DNA of 64,000 nucleotides from Pseudodonghicola xiamenensis DSM 18339 (GCF_000429365.1 NZ_AUBS01000004.1:62001-126000), one strand, 5' to 3'. Shown: positions 52,839-62,188, counted from the first letter of the stretch. Numbers and translations are program-made. The notes: generated by a model from the sequence alone, not told the origin.

Positions 52839-54092
52839 ATGGCTGAATACGCCCCCCTCGATCTCCCCGACACTCCGCAGCTCAGCCGCAACATCACCTG
52901 GTTTGCCCGCGCCCTGCGCAAGGCCGGGCTGGCGATCGGCCCTGGCCAGGTGGCCGAGGCGATCCGCGCGGTCGTCGCCACCGGCTTCACCTCGCGGGAG
53001 GATTTCTTCTATACCCTGCGCGCCTGCTTCTGCTCGCGTCCCGAACATCTGACGGTCTTCGCTCAGGTCTTCCGCCTCTACTGGCGCGATCCGCGCTATA
53101 TGGAGCATATGATGGCGATGATGCTGCCCGCCGTGCGCGGCGTGCAGGAAGAGCGTCGCGCGCGGCCGGCCGAGAAACGCGCAGCCGAGGCGCTTTTGGA
53201 CGGTGCCACGCCCGATCTGCCCGAAACCCTGCCGGAGCCGGAGGAGGAGCTGAAGATCGAGGTCGACGCCTCGCGCACCATCTCGGGGCAGGAACGGCTC
53301 AGAACCCTCGATTTCGAACAGATGAGCACCGAGGAGATGGTGCAGGCCAAGCGCATGCTGGCGCGCCTCACCCTGCCGGTGCCGCCCTTGGCGTCGCGCC
53401 GGTTGCGCGCCACCTCCGCCGGGCGCCGCTATGACGCGCGCCGCACCCTGAGGCTGGCGTTGCGCCGCGGCGGCGAGATCCGCGATCTCGCCAGGGTCGA
53501 ACCGCGGCTGCGCTGGCCCAATCTGGTGGTGCTCTGCGATATCTCCGGCTCGATGAGCCAATACAGCCGCATGGTGCTGCACTTCCTTCACGCGGTGTCG
53601 AATGCCAAGGGGCAGGGCTGGGCCCAGGTCCATGCCTTCACCTTCGGCACCCGGCTCACCAATATCACCCGCCATCTGCGCGGCCGCGATGTCGATGCCG
53701 CGCTCGCCGCCGCCGGGGCCGAGGCGCAGGATTGGGAGGGCGGCACCAGGATCGGCGCCTGCCTGCGCGCCTTCAATCGCGACTGGTCGCGCCGGGTGCT
53801 GGGGCAGGGCGCGGTGGTGCTCCTGATCACCGACGGGCTCGACCGTGACGATCCCGACCAGCTCGCGCGCGAGACCGAGCGGCTGCAGCTCTCCTGCCGG
53901 CGGCTGATCTGGCTCAACCCGCTGCTGCGCTGGGAAGGCTTCGCGCCCAAGGCACGCGGCATCGCCGCCATGCTGCCCCATGTCGACAGCTTCCGCGCCG
54001 GCCATTCCATCGCCTCGCTCGAAGCGCTCGCCACCGCTCTGTCGCGTCCCGATGATCCTGGCGAGAAAGCGCGCTTGCTGGCGCGGCTCTAG
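52839..54092 (+). CDS. coxE: von Willebrand factor A protein (CoxE)
   Basis: A 417-residue VWA-domain protein. The N-terminal 220 residues are helical and charged, as in CoxE; the VWA domain begins near 228 with an intact MIDAS motif DISGSMS (234-240), then ITDGLDRDDPDQL. CoxD and CoxE together introduce sulfur and copper into the CODH active site in Oligotropha. Three consecutive ATG-proximal residues (MAEYAPLDLPDTPQL) begin the protein at a GAGAGGCGTCGCC leader. After it comes the largest gap of the locus, 826 bp. Confidence 0.88.
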   Translation: MAEYAPLDLPDTPQLSRNITWFARALRKAGLAIGPGQVAEAIRAVVATGFTSREDFFYTLRACFCSRPEHLTVFAQVFRLYWRDPRYMEHMMAMMLPAVRGVQEERRARPAEKRAAEALLDGATPDLPETLPEPEEELKIEVDASRTISGQERLRTLDFEQMSTEEMVQAKRMLARLTLPVPPLASRRLRATSAGRRYDARRTLRLALRRGGEIRDLARVEPRLRWPNLVVLCDISGSMSQYSRMVLHFLHAVSNAKGQGWAQVHAFTFGTRLTNITRHLRGRDVDAALAAAGAEAQDWEGGTRIGACLRAFNRDWSRRVLGQGAVVLLITDGLDRDDPDQLARETERLQLSCRRLIWLNPLLRWEGFAPKARGIAAMLPHVDSFRAGHSIASLEALATALSRPDDPGEKARLLARL

Positions 54093-54211
54093 GGGGTGCC
54101 CCTGCAAAAGAGATTTTCGAAGACCATAGGTCTGAGATTCATGCCCCGCAATTGAGGACGATCGCGCCGCGTCTTGCCGGACTGGTGGTTCAGCACGAAA
54201 ACCTGCCAGGA

Positions 54212-54238
54212 GGGGGGCCTCTTCCTTTAGGGCCCCCC
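54212..54238 (+). terminator. hairpin after coxE
   Basis: GGGGGGCC with GGCCCCCC, 8-bp stem with an 11-nt loop (TCTTCCTTTAG), 120 bp after the coxE stop. No U run. Confidence 0.4.
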
Positions 54239-54402
54239 GACAGGGCAAACCTCCAACAGAGCAAACCGCCGACAGGGCGGCGGGGGCATCCGTCTCGATC
54301 AGATCACCGCTCACGCCCGGCAGGGATAGGCCCCCAGCCAGTGACCTTCCGCCCAGCTCCGAACAGGTCGCATCCGAGGGCGAAGTGCTCTGCCTCATGT
54401 TC

Positions 54403-54463
54403 TTTTTCCGGCTGAAAATATCCCGGGGAGGGCGGGCGCGAGCCGCCCCGGGGCAGAGCCCCG
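54403..54463 (+). repeat. dispersed intergenic repeat, copy C
   Basis: Begins TTTTTCCGGCTGAAAATATC, continues CCCGGGGAGGGCGGGCG and ends GGGGCAGAGCCCCG. The tail is like copy D. Confidence 0.75.
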
Positions 54464-54517
54464 TCCGAGCGCTATTCTGGGGGCGCCGGTGAAAAATCGC
54501 ATCTGCGCGGTCACTAT

Positions 54518-54559
54518 TTGATCTAAATCATTCCGAGTTTGGAATGCGTTTCGTAACCT
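54518..54559 (+). promoter_or_regulatory. candidate FNR-dependent promoter
   Basis: TTGAT-CTAA-ATCAT (54518-54531) differs by one base from the FNR consensus TTGAT-N4-ATCAA. TAACCT at 54554-54559 is then at -12 to -7 of a start near 54566, if the FNR box is centred at -41.5. That is exact class II geometry. A further inverted repeat CATTCC-N6-GGAATG (54529-54546) overlaps the right half. FnrL-type regulators are usual in Rhodobacterales. Confidence 0.5.
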
Positions 54560-54565
54560 GCCTTC

Positions 54566-54825
54566 CATGATGCTGTGTCGGGAAGGCGCATGGCCGGTGG
54601 GCGGGTCAAGTCGATCGGCACATCGTGTCAGTTCGGCATCTCCGTCGGTGTCATCGCCAATGCGCCCGGTCCTGAGCGTGTGTCTGGTGTTGGCGCTATG
54701 AGTTAATCTGAGTTTCCGGGGCTGGCGGGTCCCGGGACAGGGTGGCCGGTATCCCCGGCCATCTGCAAGCGGCCCGGTTCCTGTGTTCCTGCCGGGTCGC
54801 TCCTGCCTTTCTCGGCAGGCTTTTT
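54566..54825 (+). ncRNA. candidate small RNA with three 3' hairpins and terminator
   Basis: A transcript of about 260 nt from the FNR-type promoter to the T run at 54821-54825. Its 3' part folds into TGGCCGG-TATCC-CCGGCCA, then GCGGCCCGG with CCGGGTCGC around a 14-nt loop with two TTCCTG motifs, then the terminator hairpin CCTGCC-TTTCTC-GGCAGG and TTTTT. No ribosome binding site leads into a convincing frame. The alternative is a leader or a read-through product of coxE. Confidence 0.35.
54802..54825 (+). terminator. intrinsic terminator with no annotated gene upstream
   Basis: CCTGCC-TTTCTC-GGCAGG, then C and TTTTT. The nearest upstream stop codon of a recognised gene is 710 bp away, so this should end a separate transcript. 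Confidence 0.8.
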
Positions 54826-54918
54826 GTGTGAGCGGCTTTGCGCAGGAAGCGGATCGCCCGGCCGGCGGTCGGCGGCCTAGGTCTGATCCGGTAAACCTCA
54901 CCCGGAAAGGACATCGCC

Positions 54919-55389
54919 ATGACCCTGCAGTTTCACCCCTATGACAGCGCCTTCGTCGCTGCGGTTCGCGCCGGCGGTCCCGATGCCAATGGTCAGCCCG
55001 CCGAACGGGCAGTCTCTGACGGTGCCGGCAACCCCTGCCGCCACTGCCTGCAGAATATCCCCGAAGGCGCGCCGATGCTGATCCTCGCCGCACGGCCCTT
55101 CCCGGCGCTTCAGCCTTACGCGGAAACCGGGCCGATCTTTCTCTGTGCCGCGGTTTGCGCGTCCTGGGCGGGCGAGGGCGTGCCCGAGATCCTGACCACC
55201 GCCCCCGACTATCTCATGAAGGGCTATGGAGCCAACGACCGGATCGTCTATGGCACCGGCCGGGTGGTGGCCACCGCCGATCTGCCGGCCTATGCGGAAA
55301 CCTTGCTGGATGACCCGCGGATCGCCTATGTTGACGTGCGCTCGGCCCGCAACAACTGCTTTCAGGCCCGTATCACGAGACGATCATGA
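54919..55389 (+). CDS. DUF1203 family protein
   Basis: A 156-residue protein of the DUF1203 family, function unknown. Family features are the cysteine-rich GNPCRHCLQNI (about 38-48), LILAARPFPALQPYAETGPI, and the C-terminal DVRSARNNCFQARI. The conserved cysteines and histidine could bind metal. GGAAAGGA lies upstream of the ATG. Its stop overlaps the start of the XdhC-like gene by 4 bp (ATGA), so it is translated with cox maturation genes, although DUF1203 is not a known part of cox clusters. Confidence 0.85.
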   Translation: MTLQFHPYDSAFVAAVRAGGPDANGQPAERAVSDGAGNPCRHCLQNIPEGAPMLILAARPFPALQPYAETGPIFLCAAVCASWAGEGVPEILTTAPDYLMKGYGANDRIVYGTGRVVATADLPAYAETLLDDPRIAYVDVRSARNNCFQARITRRS

Positions 55390-56360
55390 CCCAGCCCTTC
55401 GACAGCATCCCCGAAACAGCGCTCGCCTGGCACCGGGAGGGGCGCGGCGCCGTCCTGGCCACGGTGGTGGAGACCTGGGGCAGTGCTCCGCGCCGGGTCG
55501 GTGCCCAACTCGCCATCTCGGGCGACGGGCAGATCGAGGGGTCGGTGTCGGGCGGGTGCGTCGAGGGCGCGGTGATCATTGAGGCGCAGGAGGCGCTGGA
55601 GCTGGGCGAACACCGGCTCCTCACCTTCGGGGTCAGCGATGGCGATGCCTTCGCCGTGGGGCTGGCCTGCGGCGGCACCATCCGGGTGCTGGTGGAGCCC
55701 GTGGGCACGGTCCTGTCCGAGGCGATGCTGGCCGATCTGGTCGCCGCCCGTGCCGCCCGCACGCCCGTTGCCTATGAGGTCAATCTCGAGACCGGCACCC
55801 GCCGGCTGCTGCGCGATGGCTATCCCGACCGGATGCGGATGGACCGCTCCGGGTTCGAAGAGGATGGCCAGACCTTTGTTGCCATCCACAACCCGCCACT
55901 GCGGCTGATCGTGGTGGGCGCGGTTCATATCGCACAGGCGCTGGTGCCGATGGCGCGGATCGCCGGTTATGATCCGGCGGTGATCGACCCGCGCGATACT
56001 TTCGCCTCGCGGGCGCGCTTCCCGGAAACGCGGATCCTGCACGACTGGCCGGACGAGGCGGTGGCGGAGCTGGGCCTCGACAGTCGCACCGCGCTGGTGC
56101 TTTTGACCCATGACCCCAAGCTCGATGATCCGGCGCTCGAGGCCGGGCTCAGGGCGAACTGCTTCTACATCGGTGCTCTGGGCTCGACCCGCACCCATGC
56201 CAAGCGGGTCGACCGGATGCGGGCGGCCGGCTTCGCTGACGTTCAGATCGCGCGCATCCACGGGCCGGTCGGGCTCGACATCGGCGCCGCCAGCCCGGCC
56301 GAGATAGCGGTGTCGATCCTGGCGGAGATGACGGCGGTGCTGCGCGGGCGGGCGCAATGA
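55386..56360 (+). CDS. coxF: XdhC/CoxF-type molybdenum cofactor maturation protein
   Basis: A 324-residue XdhC/CoxI-family protein that binds molybdenum cofactor and promotes its sulfuration and insertion into xanthine-dehydrogenase-family enzymes. The N-terminal domain has VLATVVETWGSAPRRVGAQL and GSVSGGCVEGAV with the conserved cysteine; the C-terminal Rossmann domain has LRLIVVGAVHIAQALVPMAR, ALVLLTHDPKLDDP and YIGALGSTRTHAKR. The gene symbol is by position in a cox-type locus. It overlaps its neighbours by 4 bp on both sides. Confidence 0.9.
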   Translation: MTQPFDSIPETALAWHREGRGAVLATVVETWGSAPRRVGAQLAISGDGQIEGSVSGGCVEGAVIIEAQEALELGEHRLLTFGVSDGDAFAVGLACGGTIRVLVEPVGTVLSEAMLADLVAARAARTPVAYEVNLETGTRRLLRDGYPDRMRMDRSGFEEDGQTFVAIHNPPLRLIVVGAVHIAQALVPMARIAGYDPAVIDPRDTFASRARFPETRILHDWPDEAVAELGLDSRTALVLLTHDPKLDDPALEAGLRANCFYIGALGSTRTHAKRVDRMRAAGFADVQIARIHGPVGLDIGAASPAEIAVSILAEMTAVLRGRAQ

Positions 56361-57367
56361 AGTTCGGCCCCCTGCCGCTGGCCGGGGCCGAGGGCGCGAT
56401 CCTTGCCCATTCGGTCGATCTGGGCGGGACAATGCTGCGCAAGGGCATCACGCTGGAGGCGGCGCATCTGGATCAGCTTCGCGCCGTCGGCCTGAGTGAG
56501 GTGATCTGCGCCCGGCTCGACTCGGACGATCTGCACGAGAATGCCGCCGCCGCGCGCCTCGCCGCGGCCTTGGTTCCCGATCCCGTCACTGCGGGCCTGA
56601 GGCTGAGCGCGCCCTTTACCGGTCGGGTCAATGTGCTGGCCCGCGGCCCCGGGGTGGCAGTTCTGGACGTCGCGGCGATCGAGGCTTTCAACACGGTCCA
56701 TCCGATGATCACGCTGGCCACCGTGCCGCCTTTCCGGCAGATGGCCGAAGGCGGTATGCTCGCCACCGTCAAGGTGATCTCCTTCGCGGTGCCCGAGGCA
56801 GATGTCGTCCGCGCCTGCGCCGCCGCTGGCGCGGCGCTGCGCCTTGCCCCGCCGGTCTTGCACCGCGCAGGTCTGGTGATCACCCGGGTGCCCGGCGGTC
56901 CTGATGACGCCAAGGCGCGCCGTGTGATCTCCTCTCGCCTTGCGGCGCTCGGGATGGATCTGGCCGAGGTGCGCGAGGTGCCTCATCGCAGCGCCGATCT
57001 CGCCGCAGCGCTGACCGATCTGCCAGGCGATCTGGCGCTGATCCTCACCGGGTCCGCCACCATGGATATCGACGATGTGGCGCCCGCCGCTCTGCGCCAG
57101 GCCGGGGGCAGCATCGAACGTTTCGGCATGCCGGTCGATCCCGGTAACCTCCTGTTTATTGGCGCGCTGCATGCCCGCCCGGTGATCGGCCTGCCGGGCT
57201 GCGTTCGCTCGCCGGCGCTGAATGGCGCCGATTGGGTGCTGTCCCGCGTCGCCTGCGGCCTGCCGGTCTTGGCCGCTGATATCGCCGGCATGGGGGTGGG
57301 CGGCCTCCTGAAGGAAATTCCCGGCCGTCGGCACCCGCGTGCCAGCCGCGCGCCCGCTGACGATTGA
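56357..57367 (+). CDS. MoeA/MogA-like molybdopterin-binding protein
   Basis: A 336-residue protein. Residues 1-165 correspond to the N-terminal part of CoxI-locus molybdopterin-binding proteins (PLPLAGAEGAILAHSV, LRKGITLEAAHLDQLRAVG), and 170-330 form a MoCF_biosynth-type domain with the molybdopterin-binding ILTGSATMDIDDVAP and GLPGCVRSPALNGAD. In many related loci this protein is fused to a MobA-like cytidylyl/guanylyltransferase; that domain is missing here. It probably handles the cofactor before insertion into CoxL. Start overlaps coxF by 4 bp. Confidence 0.85.
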   Translation: MKFGPLPLAGAEGAILAHSVDLGGTMLRKGITLEAAHLDQLRAVGLSEVICARLDSDDLHENAAAARLAAALVPDPVTAGLRLSAPFTGRVNVLARGPGVAVLDVAAIEAFNTVHPMITLATVPPFRQMAEGGMLATVKVISFAVPEADVVRACAAAGAALRLAPPVLHRAGLVITRVPGGPDDAKARRVISSRLAALGMDLAEVREVPHRSADLAAALTDLPGDLALILTGSATMDIDDVAPAALRQAGGSIERFGMPVDPGNLLFIGALHARPVIGLPGCVRSPALNGADWVLSRVACGLPVLAADIAGMGVGGLLKEIPGRRHPRASRAPADD

Positions 57368-57417
57368 TCGCCGTCAGGTTATTGTGACCGTTCTTTTGTC
57401 AGCTCTTTTGATCGTTG

Positions 57418-57479
57418 TTTTTCTGGCCGCAAATATCCCGGGGGAGGGCGGGCGCAGCCCGTCCGGGGGCAGCGCCCCC
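57418..57479 (+). repeat. dispersed intergenic repeat, copy D
   Basis: TTTTTCTGGCCGCAAATATC, then CCGGGGGAGGGCGGGCG and the tail GGGGGCAGCGCCCCC. It lies between the maturation genes and coxS. Confidence 0.8.
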
Positions 57480-57541
57480 ATTCCCCCGTGCGACGCCGCG
57501 TCAAAAATTGAGTTCTCAAGTCCCGGGTGGCGTGTTTAACT

Positions 57542-57571
57542 CTCCCCATAAGGTCCAGTTCATAAGGGGAG
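57542..57571 (+). promoter_or_regulatory. inverted repeat able to mask the coxS ribosome binding site
   Basis: CTCCCC (57542-57547) is complementary to GGGGAG (57566-57571), which contains the coxS Shine-Dalgarno sequence seven bases before the ATG. The 18-nt loop is A/T-richer. A second palindrome, TTGAG-TT-CTCAA, is at 57508-57519 upstream. Confidence 0.3.
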
Positions 57572-57577
57572 GTACCC

Positions 57578-58063
<486 letters not shown>

Positions 58064-58148
58064 TCACGGGTTGAGGCCGCCCGCCGCGGTGCCCCGGAGG
58101 AGGGGGGACGGCGGCCAAAGGGGGCCAGCTCTCTGGGAGGAGAAAGAC

Positions 58149-60512
58149 ATGCCGAAAGACCATGGAATTGGCGCCAGCCCGAAGCGGCGCGAGGATCTGC
58201 GCTTCCTGACCGGAAGCGGCAGATATACCGATGACATCAACCTGCGCGGTCAGGCCTATGTGCACTTCCTGCGCTCCGATATGGCGCATGGCAAGATCAA
58301 CGGGATCAACACCCGCATGGCCGAGGAAATGCCCGGCGTCATCCGCATCTTCACCGGTGCGGATTTCGAAGGCATCGGCGGGCTGCCCTGCGGCTGGCAG
58401 GTAACCGACAAACACGGCCAGCCGATGCAGGAGCCGGGGCATCCGGTGCTGGCCCAGGGCAAGGTGCGCCATGTCGGCGACCCGATCGCCGCTGTGGTGG
58501 CCGAAAGCCGGGAACAGGCCCGCGATGCCGCCGAGGCGATCGAGGTGGATATCGAGGAACTGCCGGCGGTGATCGACATGAAGGCGGCGCTCGAGGACGG
58601 CGCCGCATTGGTGCATGACGATCTGACCTCGAACCTCTGCTATGACTGGGGCTTCGTCGAGGAGAACAAGGCGGCGGTGGAGGAGGCGTTTCAGAAGGCC
58701 GCCCATGTCACCACGCTGGAGCTGGTCAACAACCGGCTGATCGCCAACCCGATGGAGCCGCGGGTGGCGGTGGGCGATTATGATCGCGCCGATGACGAAA
58801 GCACGCTCTATACCACCAGCCAGAACCCGCATGTGATCCGCTTGTTGATGGGCGCCTTCGTGCTGGGCATCCCTGAGCACAAGCTGCGGGTGGTGGCACC
58901 CGACGTCGGCGGCGGCTTCGGCACCAAGATCTTCCACTATGCCGAGGAGGCCTTCTGCACCTTCGCGGCCAAGCAGATCAACCGGCCGGTGAAATGGACC
59001 GCGAGCCGGTCGGAGGCTTTCATCTCCGATGCTCATGGCCGCGACCATGTGACCAAGATCCAATTGGCGCTCGATGCCGACAACAATTTCACCGCGCTCC
59101 GGACCGATACTTATGCGAACATGGGGGCGTATCTGTCGACCTTCGCGCCCTCGGTTCCGACCTGGCTGCATGGCACGCTGATGGCGGGGAATTACAAGAC
59201 ACCGCTGGTCTATGTGAACGTGAAGGCGGTCTTTACCAATACGGTGCCGGTTGATGCCTATCGCGGTGCCGGCCGGCCCGAGGCGACCTTTCAGCTTGAA
59301 CGGGTGATAGACAAGGCGGCGCTGGAACTGGGGGTCGATCCGATCGCGCTCAGGCGGCAGAACTTCATCACCGAATTCCCCTATGCCACCCCGGTGGCGG
59401 TGGAATACGATACCGGCGATTACCACGCCACGATGGACAAGCTGGAGGAGATCGCCGATCTCAAGGGCTTTGCCGCACGCCGAGCGGAGAGCGAGACGCG
59501 CGGCCGGCTCAGGGGGCTCGGGATCAACTGCTATATCGAGGCCTGCGGCATCGCCCCCTCGAACCTGGTGGGGCAGCTTGGCGCCCGCGCCGGGCTTTAT
59601 GAAAGTGCCACGGTGCGGGTCAATGCCACCGGCGGTCTGGTGGTGATGACCGGGTCGCATTCCCACGGCCAGGGGCACGAGACCTCCTTCCCGCAGGTGA
59701 TCGCCGAGATGATCGGCATCGACGAGAGCATGGTCGAGATCGTCCATGGCGACACCTCGAAGGTTCCGATGGGCATGGGCACCTATGGTTCGCGCAGCCT
59801 TGCCGTCGGCGGTTCGGCCATGGTGCGGGCGACCGAGAAGATCATCAAGAAGGCCAAGAAGATCGCGGCCCATCTGATGGAGGCTTCGGAGGCTGATATC
59901 GAACTGAAGGACGGTCAGTTCAGTGTCGCGGGCACCGACAAGTCGGTGGCCTGGGGCGATGTCACCCTGGCGGCCTATGTGCCCCACAACTATCCGCTCG
60001 ACGAGATCGAACCGGGGCTGGAGGAGACCGCCTTCTATGATCCGGCCAACTTCACCTATCCTTCGGGCGCCTATGCCTGCGAGGTGGAGGTCGATCCCGC
60101 GACCGGCAAGGTGACGATCGAGCGGTTCTCGGCTGCCGATGACTTCGGCAATATCATCAACCCGATGATCGTGACCGGGCAGGTGCATGGCGGGATCGGC
60201 CAGGGCATCGGTCAGGCGCTGCTGGAAGGCGCGGTTTATGACGAAAACGGCCAGCTGCTCAGCGCCTCCTACATGGATTACGCGATGCCGCGTGCCTCGG
60301 ACGTGCCGTTCTATACGGTGGATCACTCTTGCCAAACGCCCTGCACCCACAACCCGCTGGGGGTGAAGGGCTGCGGTGAGGCTGGCGCCATCGGCTCACC
60401 GCCGGCGGTGGTCAACGCGGTGGTCGACGCGCTGCGCTCTGCGGGCAAAGATATCACCCATATCGACATGCCGCTCAGCCCCGCGCGGGTCTGGGCCGCG
60501 ATGAACGGATAA
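58149..60512 (+). CDS. coxL: form II CODH-like large (molybdopterin) subunit (CoxL)
   Basis: A 787-residue aldehyde/CO dehydrogenase-type molybdenum hydroxylase subunit. Landmarks are [19 protein letters not shown], the molybdopterin contacts DVGGGFGTK (252-260), the active-site loop AYRGAGR (370-376) and the C-terminal [15 protein letters not shown] with the catalytic glutamate. AYRGAGR is the form II signature; form I CO dehydrogenases have AYxCSFR with the copper-binding cysteine, which is absent. The substrate is therefore uncertain: CO oxidation by form II enzymes is doubted, and an aldehyde or N-heterocycle is possible. GGAGGAGA precedes the ATG at 58149. Confidence 0.95.
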   Translation: MPKDHGIGASPKRREDLRFLTGSGRYTDDINLRGQAYVHFLRSDMAHGKINGINTRMAEEMPGVIRIFTGADFEGIGGLPCGWQVTDKHGQPMQEPGHPVLAQGKVRHVGDPIAAVVAESREQARDAAEAIEVDIEELPAVIDMKAALEDGAALVHDDLTSNLCYDWGFVEENKAAVEEAFQKAAHVTTLELVNNRLIANPMEPRVAVGDYDRADDESTLYTTSQNPHVIRLLMGAFVLGIPEHKLRVVAPDVGGGFGTKIFHYAEEAFCTFAAKQINRPVKWTASRSEAFISDAHGRDHVTKIQLALDADNNFTALRTDTYANMGAYLSTFAPSVPTWLHGTLMAGNYKTPLVYVNVKAVFTNTVPVDAYRGAGRPEATFQLERVIDKAALELGVDPIALRRQNFITEFPYATPVAVEYDTGDYHATMDKLEEIADLKGFAARRAESETRGRLRGLGINCYIEACGIAPSNLVGQLGARAGLYESATVRVNATGGLVVMTGSHSHGQGHETSFPQVIAEMIGIDESMVEIVHGDTSKVPMGMGTYGSRSLAVGGSAMVRATEKIIKKAKKIAAHLMEASEADIELKDGQFSVAGTDKSVAWGDVTLAAYVPHNYPLDEIEPGLEETAFYDPANFTYPSGAYACEVEVDPATGKVTIERFSAADDFGNIINPMIVTGQVHGGIGQGIGQALLEGAVYDENGQLLSASYMDYAMPRASDVPFYTVDHSCQTPCTHNPLGVKGCGEAGAIGSPPAVVNAVVDALRSAGKDITHIDMPLSPARVWAAMNG

Positions 60513-60606
60513 ATTCCTCTGGACCGGGGTCTTGTCTCCCGGTCCGCCGCAGGATTTGAACAGAGAGGAAGGGCCGGACGGGCCTGCCTTCTCGAAGGAG
60601 AGCGAG

Positions 60607-61398
60607 ATGTATGAATTCGAGTTCGTGAAGCCCACCACGCTGGCCGATGCCATCGCGGCGCTGGGCGCGGAAGAGGCCCAGGCGCTGGGCGGCGGTCAGA
60701 CGCTGATCCCGACGATGAAACAGCGGCTGGCGGCTCCGGCGGTTCTGGTCAGTCTGACCGGTATCGAGGAAATGAAGGGGGTCAGCATCGGGGATGGGAT
60801 CATCACCATCGGCGGGGCAACCCCCCATGCCGTGGTGGCCGAGGCTGTGGCCGGAGCCTATCCGGCGTTGGCGGCGCTGGCCGGCAATATCGGCGATCCG
60901 GCGGTGCGCAATCGCGGCACCATCGGTGGCAGCCTGGCCAACAACGATCCTTCTGCCTGCTATCCGGCGGCTGCGTTGGCCTCTGGCGCGACCGTCGTCA
61001 CCAGCAACCGCGAGATCGCGGCGGATGACTATTTCCAGGGCATGTTCACCACTGCACTGGAGGATGGAGAGATCGTCACCGCGGTGCGCTTCCCTGTGCC
61101 CGAGGTGGCGAGCTATCGGAAGTTCGAACAGCCCGCGTCGCGTTTCGCCCTGGTTGGCGTCTTCGTGGCGAAATATCCTGAAGGGGTGCGGGTCGCGGTC
61201 ACCGGTGCGTCGGAGGAGGGCGTGTTCCGCTGGACCGAGGCGGAGGCCGCGCTGAGCGTCGAGTTTAGCCCGGACGCGCTGGAGGGGCTTAATGTCTCGC
61301 CCGAGGGCATGATCGGTGATCTGCACGGGACGGCGGAGTATCGGGCGCATCTGGTCAAGGTCATGACCAAACGGGCGGTGGCTGCCTGCATCGGCTGA
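60607..61398 (+). CDS. coxM: CODH-type medium subunit, FAD-binding (CoxM)
   Basis: A 263-residue flavoprotein subunit. FAD-binding motifs are ALGGGQTLIPTMKQRL (about 27-42) and LAGNIGDPAVRNRGTIGGSL (about 96-115). It accepts electrons from CoxS and passes them to a quinone or other acceptor. It completes the S-L-M operon; gaps between the three genes are 85 and 94 bp. No terminator with a U run was seen directly after it; the large inverted repeat at 61523-61577 is the nearest structure. Confidence 0.95.
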   Translation: MYEFEFVKPTTLADAIAALGAEEAQALGGGQTLIPTMKQRLAAPAVLVSLTGIEEMKGVSIGDGIITIGGATPHAVVAEAVAGAYPALAALAGNIGDPAVRNRGTIGGSLANNDPSACYPAAALASGATVVTSNREIAADDYFQGMFTTALEDGEIVTAVRFPVPEVASYRKFEQPASRFALVGVFVAKYPEGVRVAVTGASEEGVFRWTEAEAALSVEFSPDALEGLNVSPEGMIGDLHGTAEYRAHLVKVMTKRAVAACIG

Positions 61399-61522
61399 AA
61401 TTGGCCGTGTTTCCTGGGGATTGATCTGAGTCAATCCGCCGGTGCATGCATCATGCTAAGGGAAAGATGCGAGAGAGGCACGGGAGGTTCTTGTAAGGCA
61501 GAGCCTTCTACCGGGTCCGGTT

Positions 61523-61577
61523 GCGGAGGGATTTTAGGCGGTGGCATGGGGATGTGCCGTCTTTTCAATCCCTCCGC
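61523..61577. repeat. 11-bp inverted repeat enclosing a smaller hairpin
   Basis: GCGGAGGGATT (61523-61533) and AATCCCTCCGC (61567-61577) are perfectly complementary; between them GGCAT and GTGCC can pair. It is stable as RNA on either strand but has no U run. Confidence 0.7.
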
Positions 61578-61684
61578 ACTGGGACCAGATGGAAAATTTT
61601 GCATGAGATACCCGTATAGCGAGAATACCCGTTTTCCCCCGCAGTTTTCTGTGGCTTATTGACTGGGGAGCGGGGGGAGTTTCT

Positions 61685-61729
<45 letters not shown>

Positions 61730-61782
61730 TCGGGGCGCGGCAGGGTGCTCCGGACCGAACCTGATATCGAGAGGATGACGAC

Positions 61783-62142
61783 ATGGCTGCCGACGACAAA
61801 CATGATGCCGCAATGAAGGACGCCACCGAGGCGGTGAATGACATCATGGTTCAGTATCAGAAAATGGGCCTGAATGCGCTGACGTTGATGGGCGGCGATC
61901 TGGCCGAGCGCATGAGCGACATGGGGGCGGAGATGCTGGATTTCTTCACCAAACGGGTGAAGGCGGATGTCGAACTGCAACATAAGCTGCTGCATTGTCG
62001 CGATCTGAATGAGATGCAGCATCTGCAGGCGGAATATATGCAGCTTGCCATCAACCATTACACCGAAGAAAGCAGCAAGATGTTCGAGATGGGGACAGCG
62101 TTCTGGATGAACGGTCTGTCTTCGCTCCCTCCGAAGAAGTAA
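61783..62142 (+). CDS. phasin family protein
   Basis: A 119-residue, almost wholly helical amphipathic protein of the phasin type (NDIMVQYQKMGLNALTLMGG, LAERMSDMGAEMLDFFTKRV, HLQAEYMQLAINHYTEESSK). Phasins coat polyhydroxyalkanoate granules; some small ones act elsewhere as chaperones. AGAGGA eight bases upstream supports the start. A bidirectional terminator separates it from infC. No PHA synthase is in the window. Confidence 0.85.
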   Translation: MAADDKHDAAMKDATEAVNDIMVQYQKMGLNALTLMGGDLAERMSDMGAEMLDFFTKRVKADVELQHKLLHCRDLNEMQHLQAEYMQLAINHYTEESSKMFEMGTAFWMNGLSSLPPKK

Positions 62143-62168
62143 CCGCCGCGACAACGAGCCATAAAAAA

Positions 62169-62188
62169 GCCCCCGCGCAGGCGGGGGC
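62169..62188. terminator. bidirectional terminator between phasin gene and infC
   Basis: GCCCCCGC-GCAG-GCGGGGGC, 8-bp stem. On the minus strand it is followed by TTTTTT, a strong infC terminator; on the plus strand by GATTTG. Confidence 0.85.

Larger units (their letters stand above)
54093..54918. other. 826-bp intergenic region inside the cox locus
   Basis: In order: a GC-rich hairpin at 54212-54238, three imperfect 16-bp units related to CGACAGGGCAAACCTC at about 54238-54283, dispersed repeat copy C (54403-54463), the FNR-type promoter at 54518-54559, a candidate transcript to 54825 and the presumed promoter/leader of the DUF1203 gene. Two short frames, 54567-54701 (44 codons, no SD) and 54590-54706 (38 codons, SD too close), are not supported well enough to call. 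Confidence 0.6.

Noticed and set aside
54567..54706. Two short frames (44 and 38 codons) in the cox gap as leaderless or small genes
   Set aside because: One has no ribosome binding site and the other has it three bases from the ATG; low complexity and no recognised family. Left as a test within the transcript finding.
54700..54830. SRP RNA, RNase P RNA or 6S RNA as identity of the hairpin-rich region
   Set aside because: The GGTCAGGTCCGGAAGGAAGC-type SRP core, the RNase P GAGGAAAGTCC core and a 6S-like long bulged helix are all absent.
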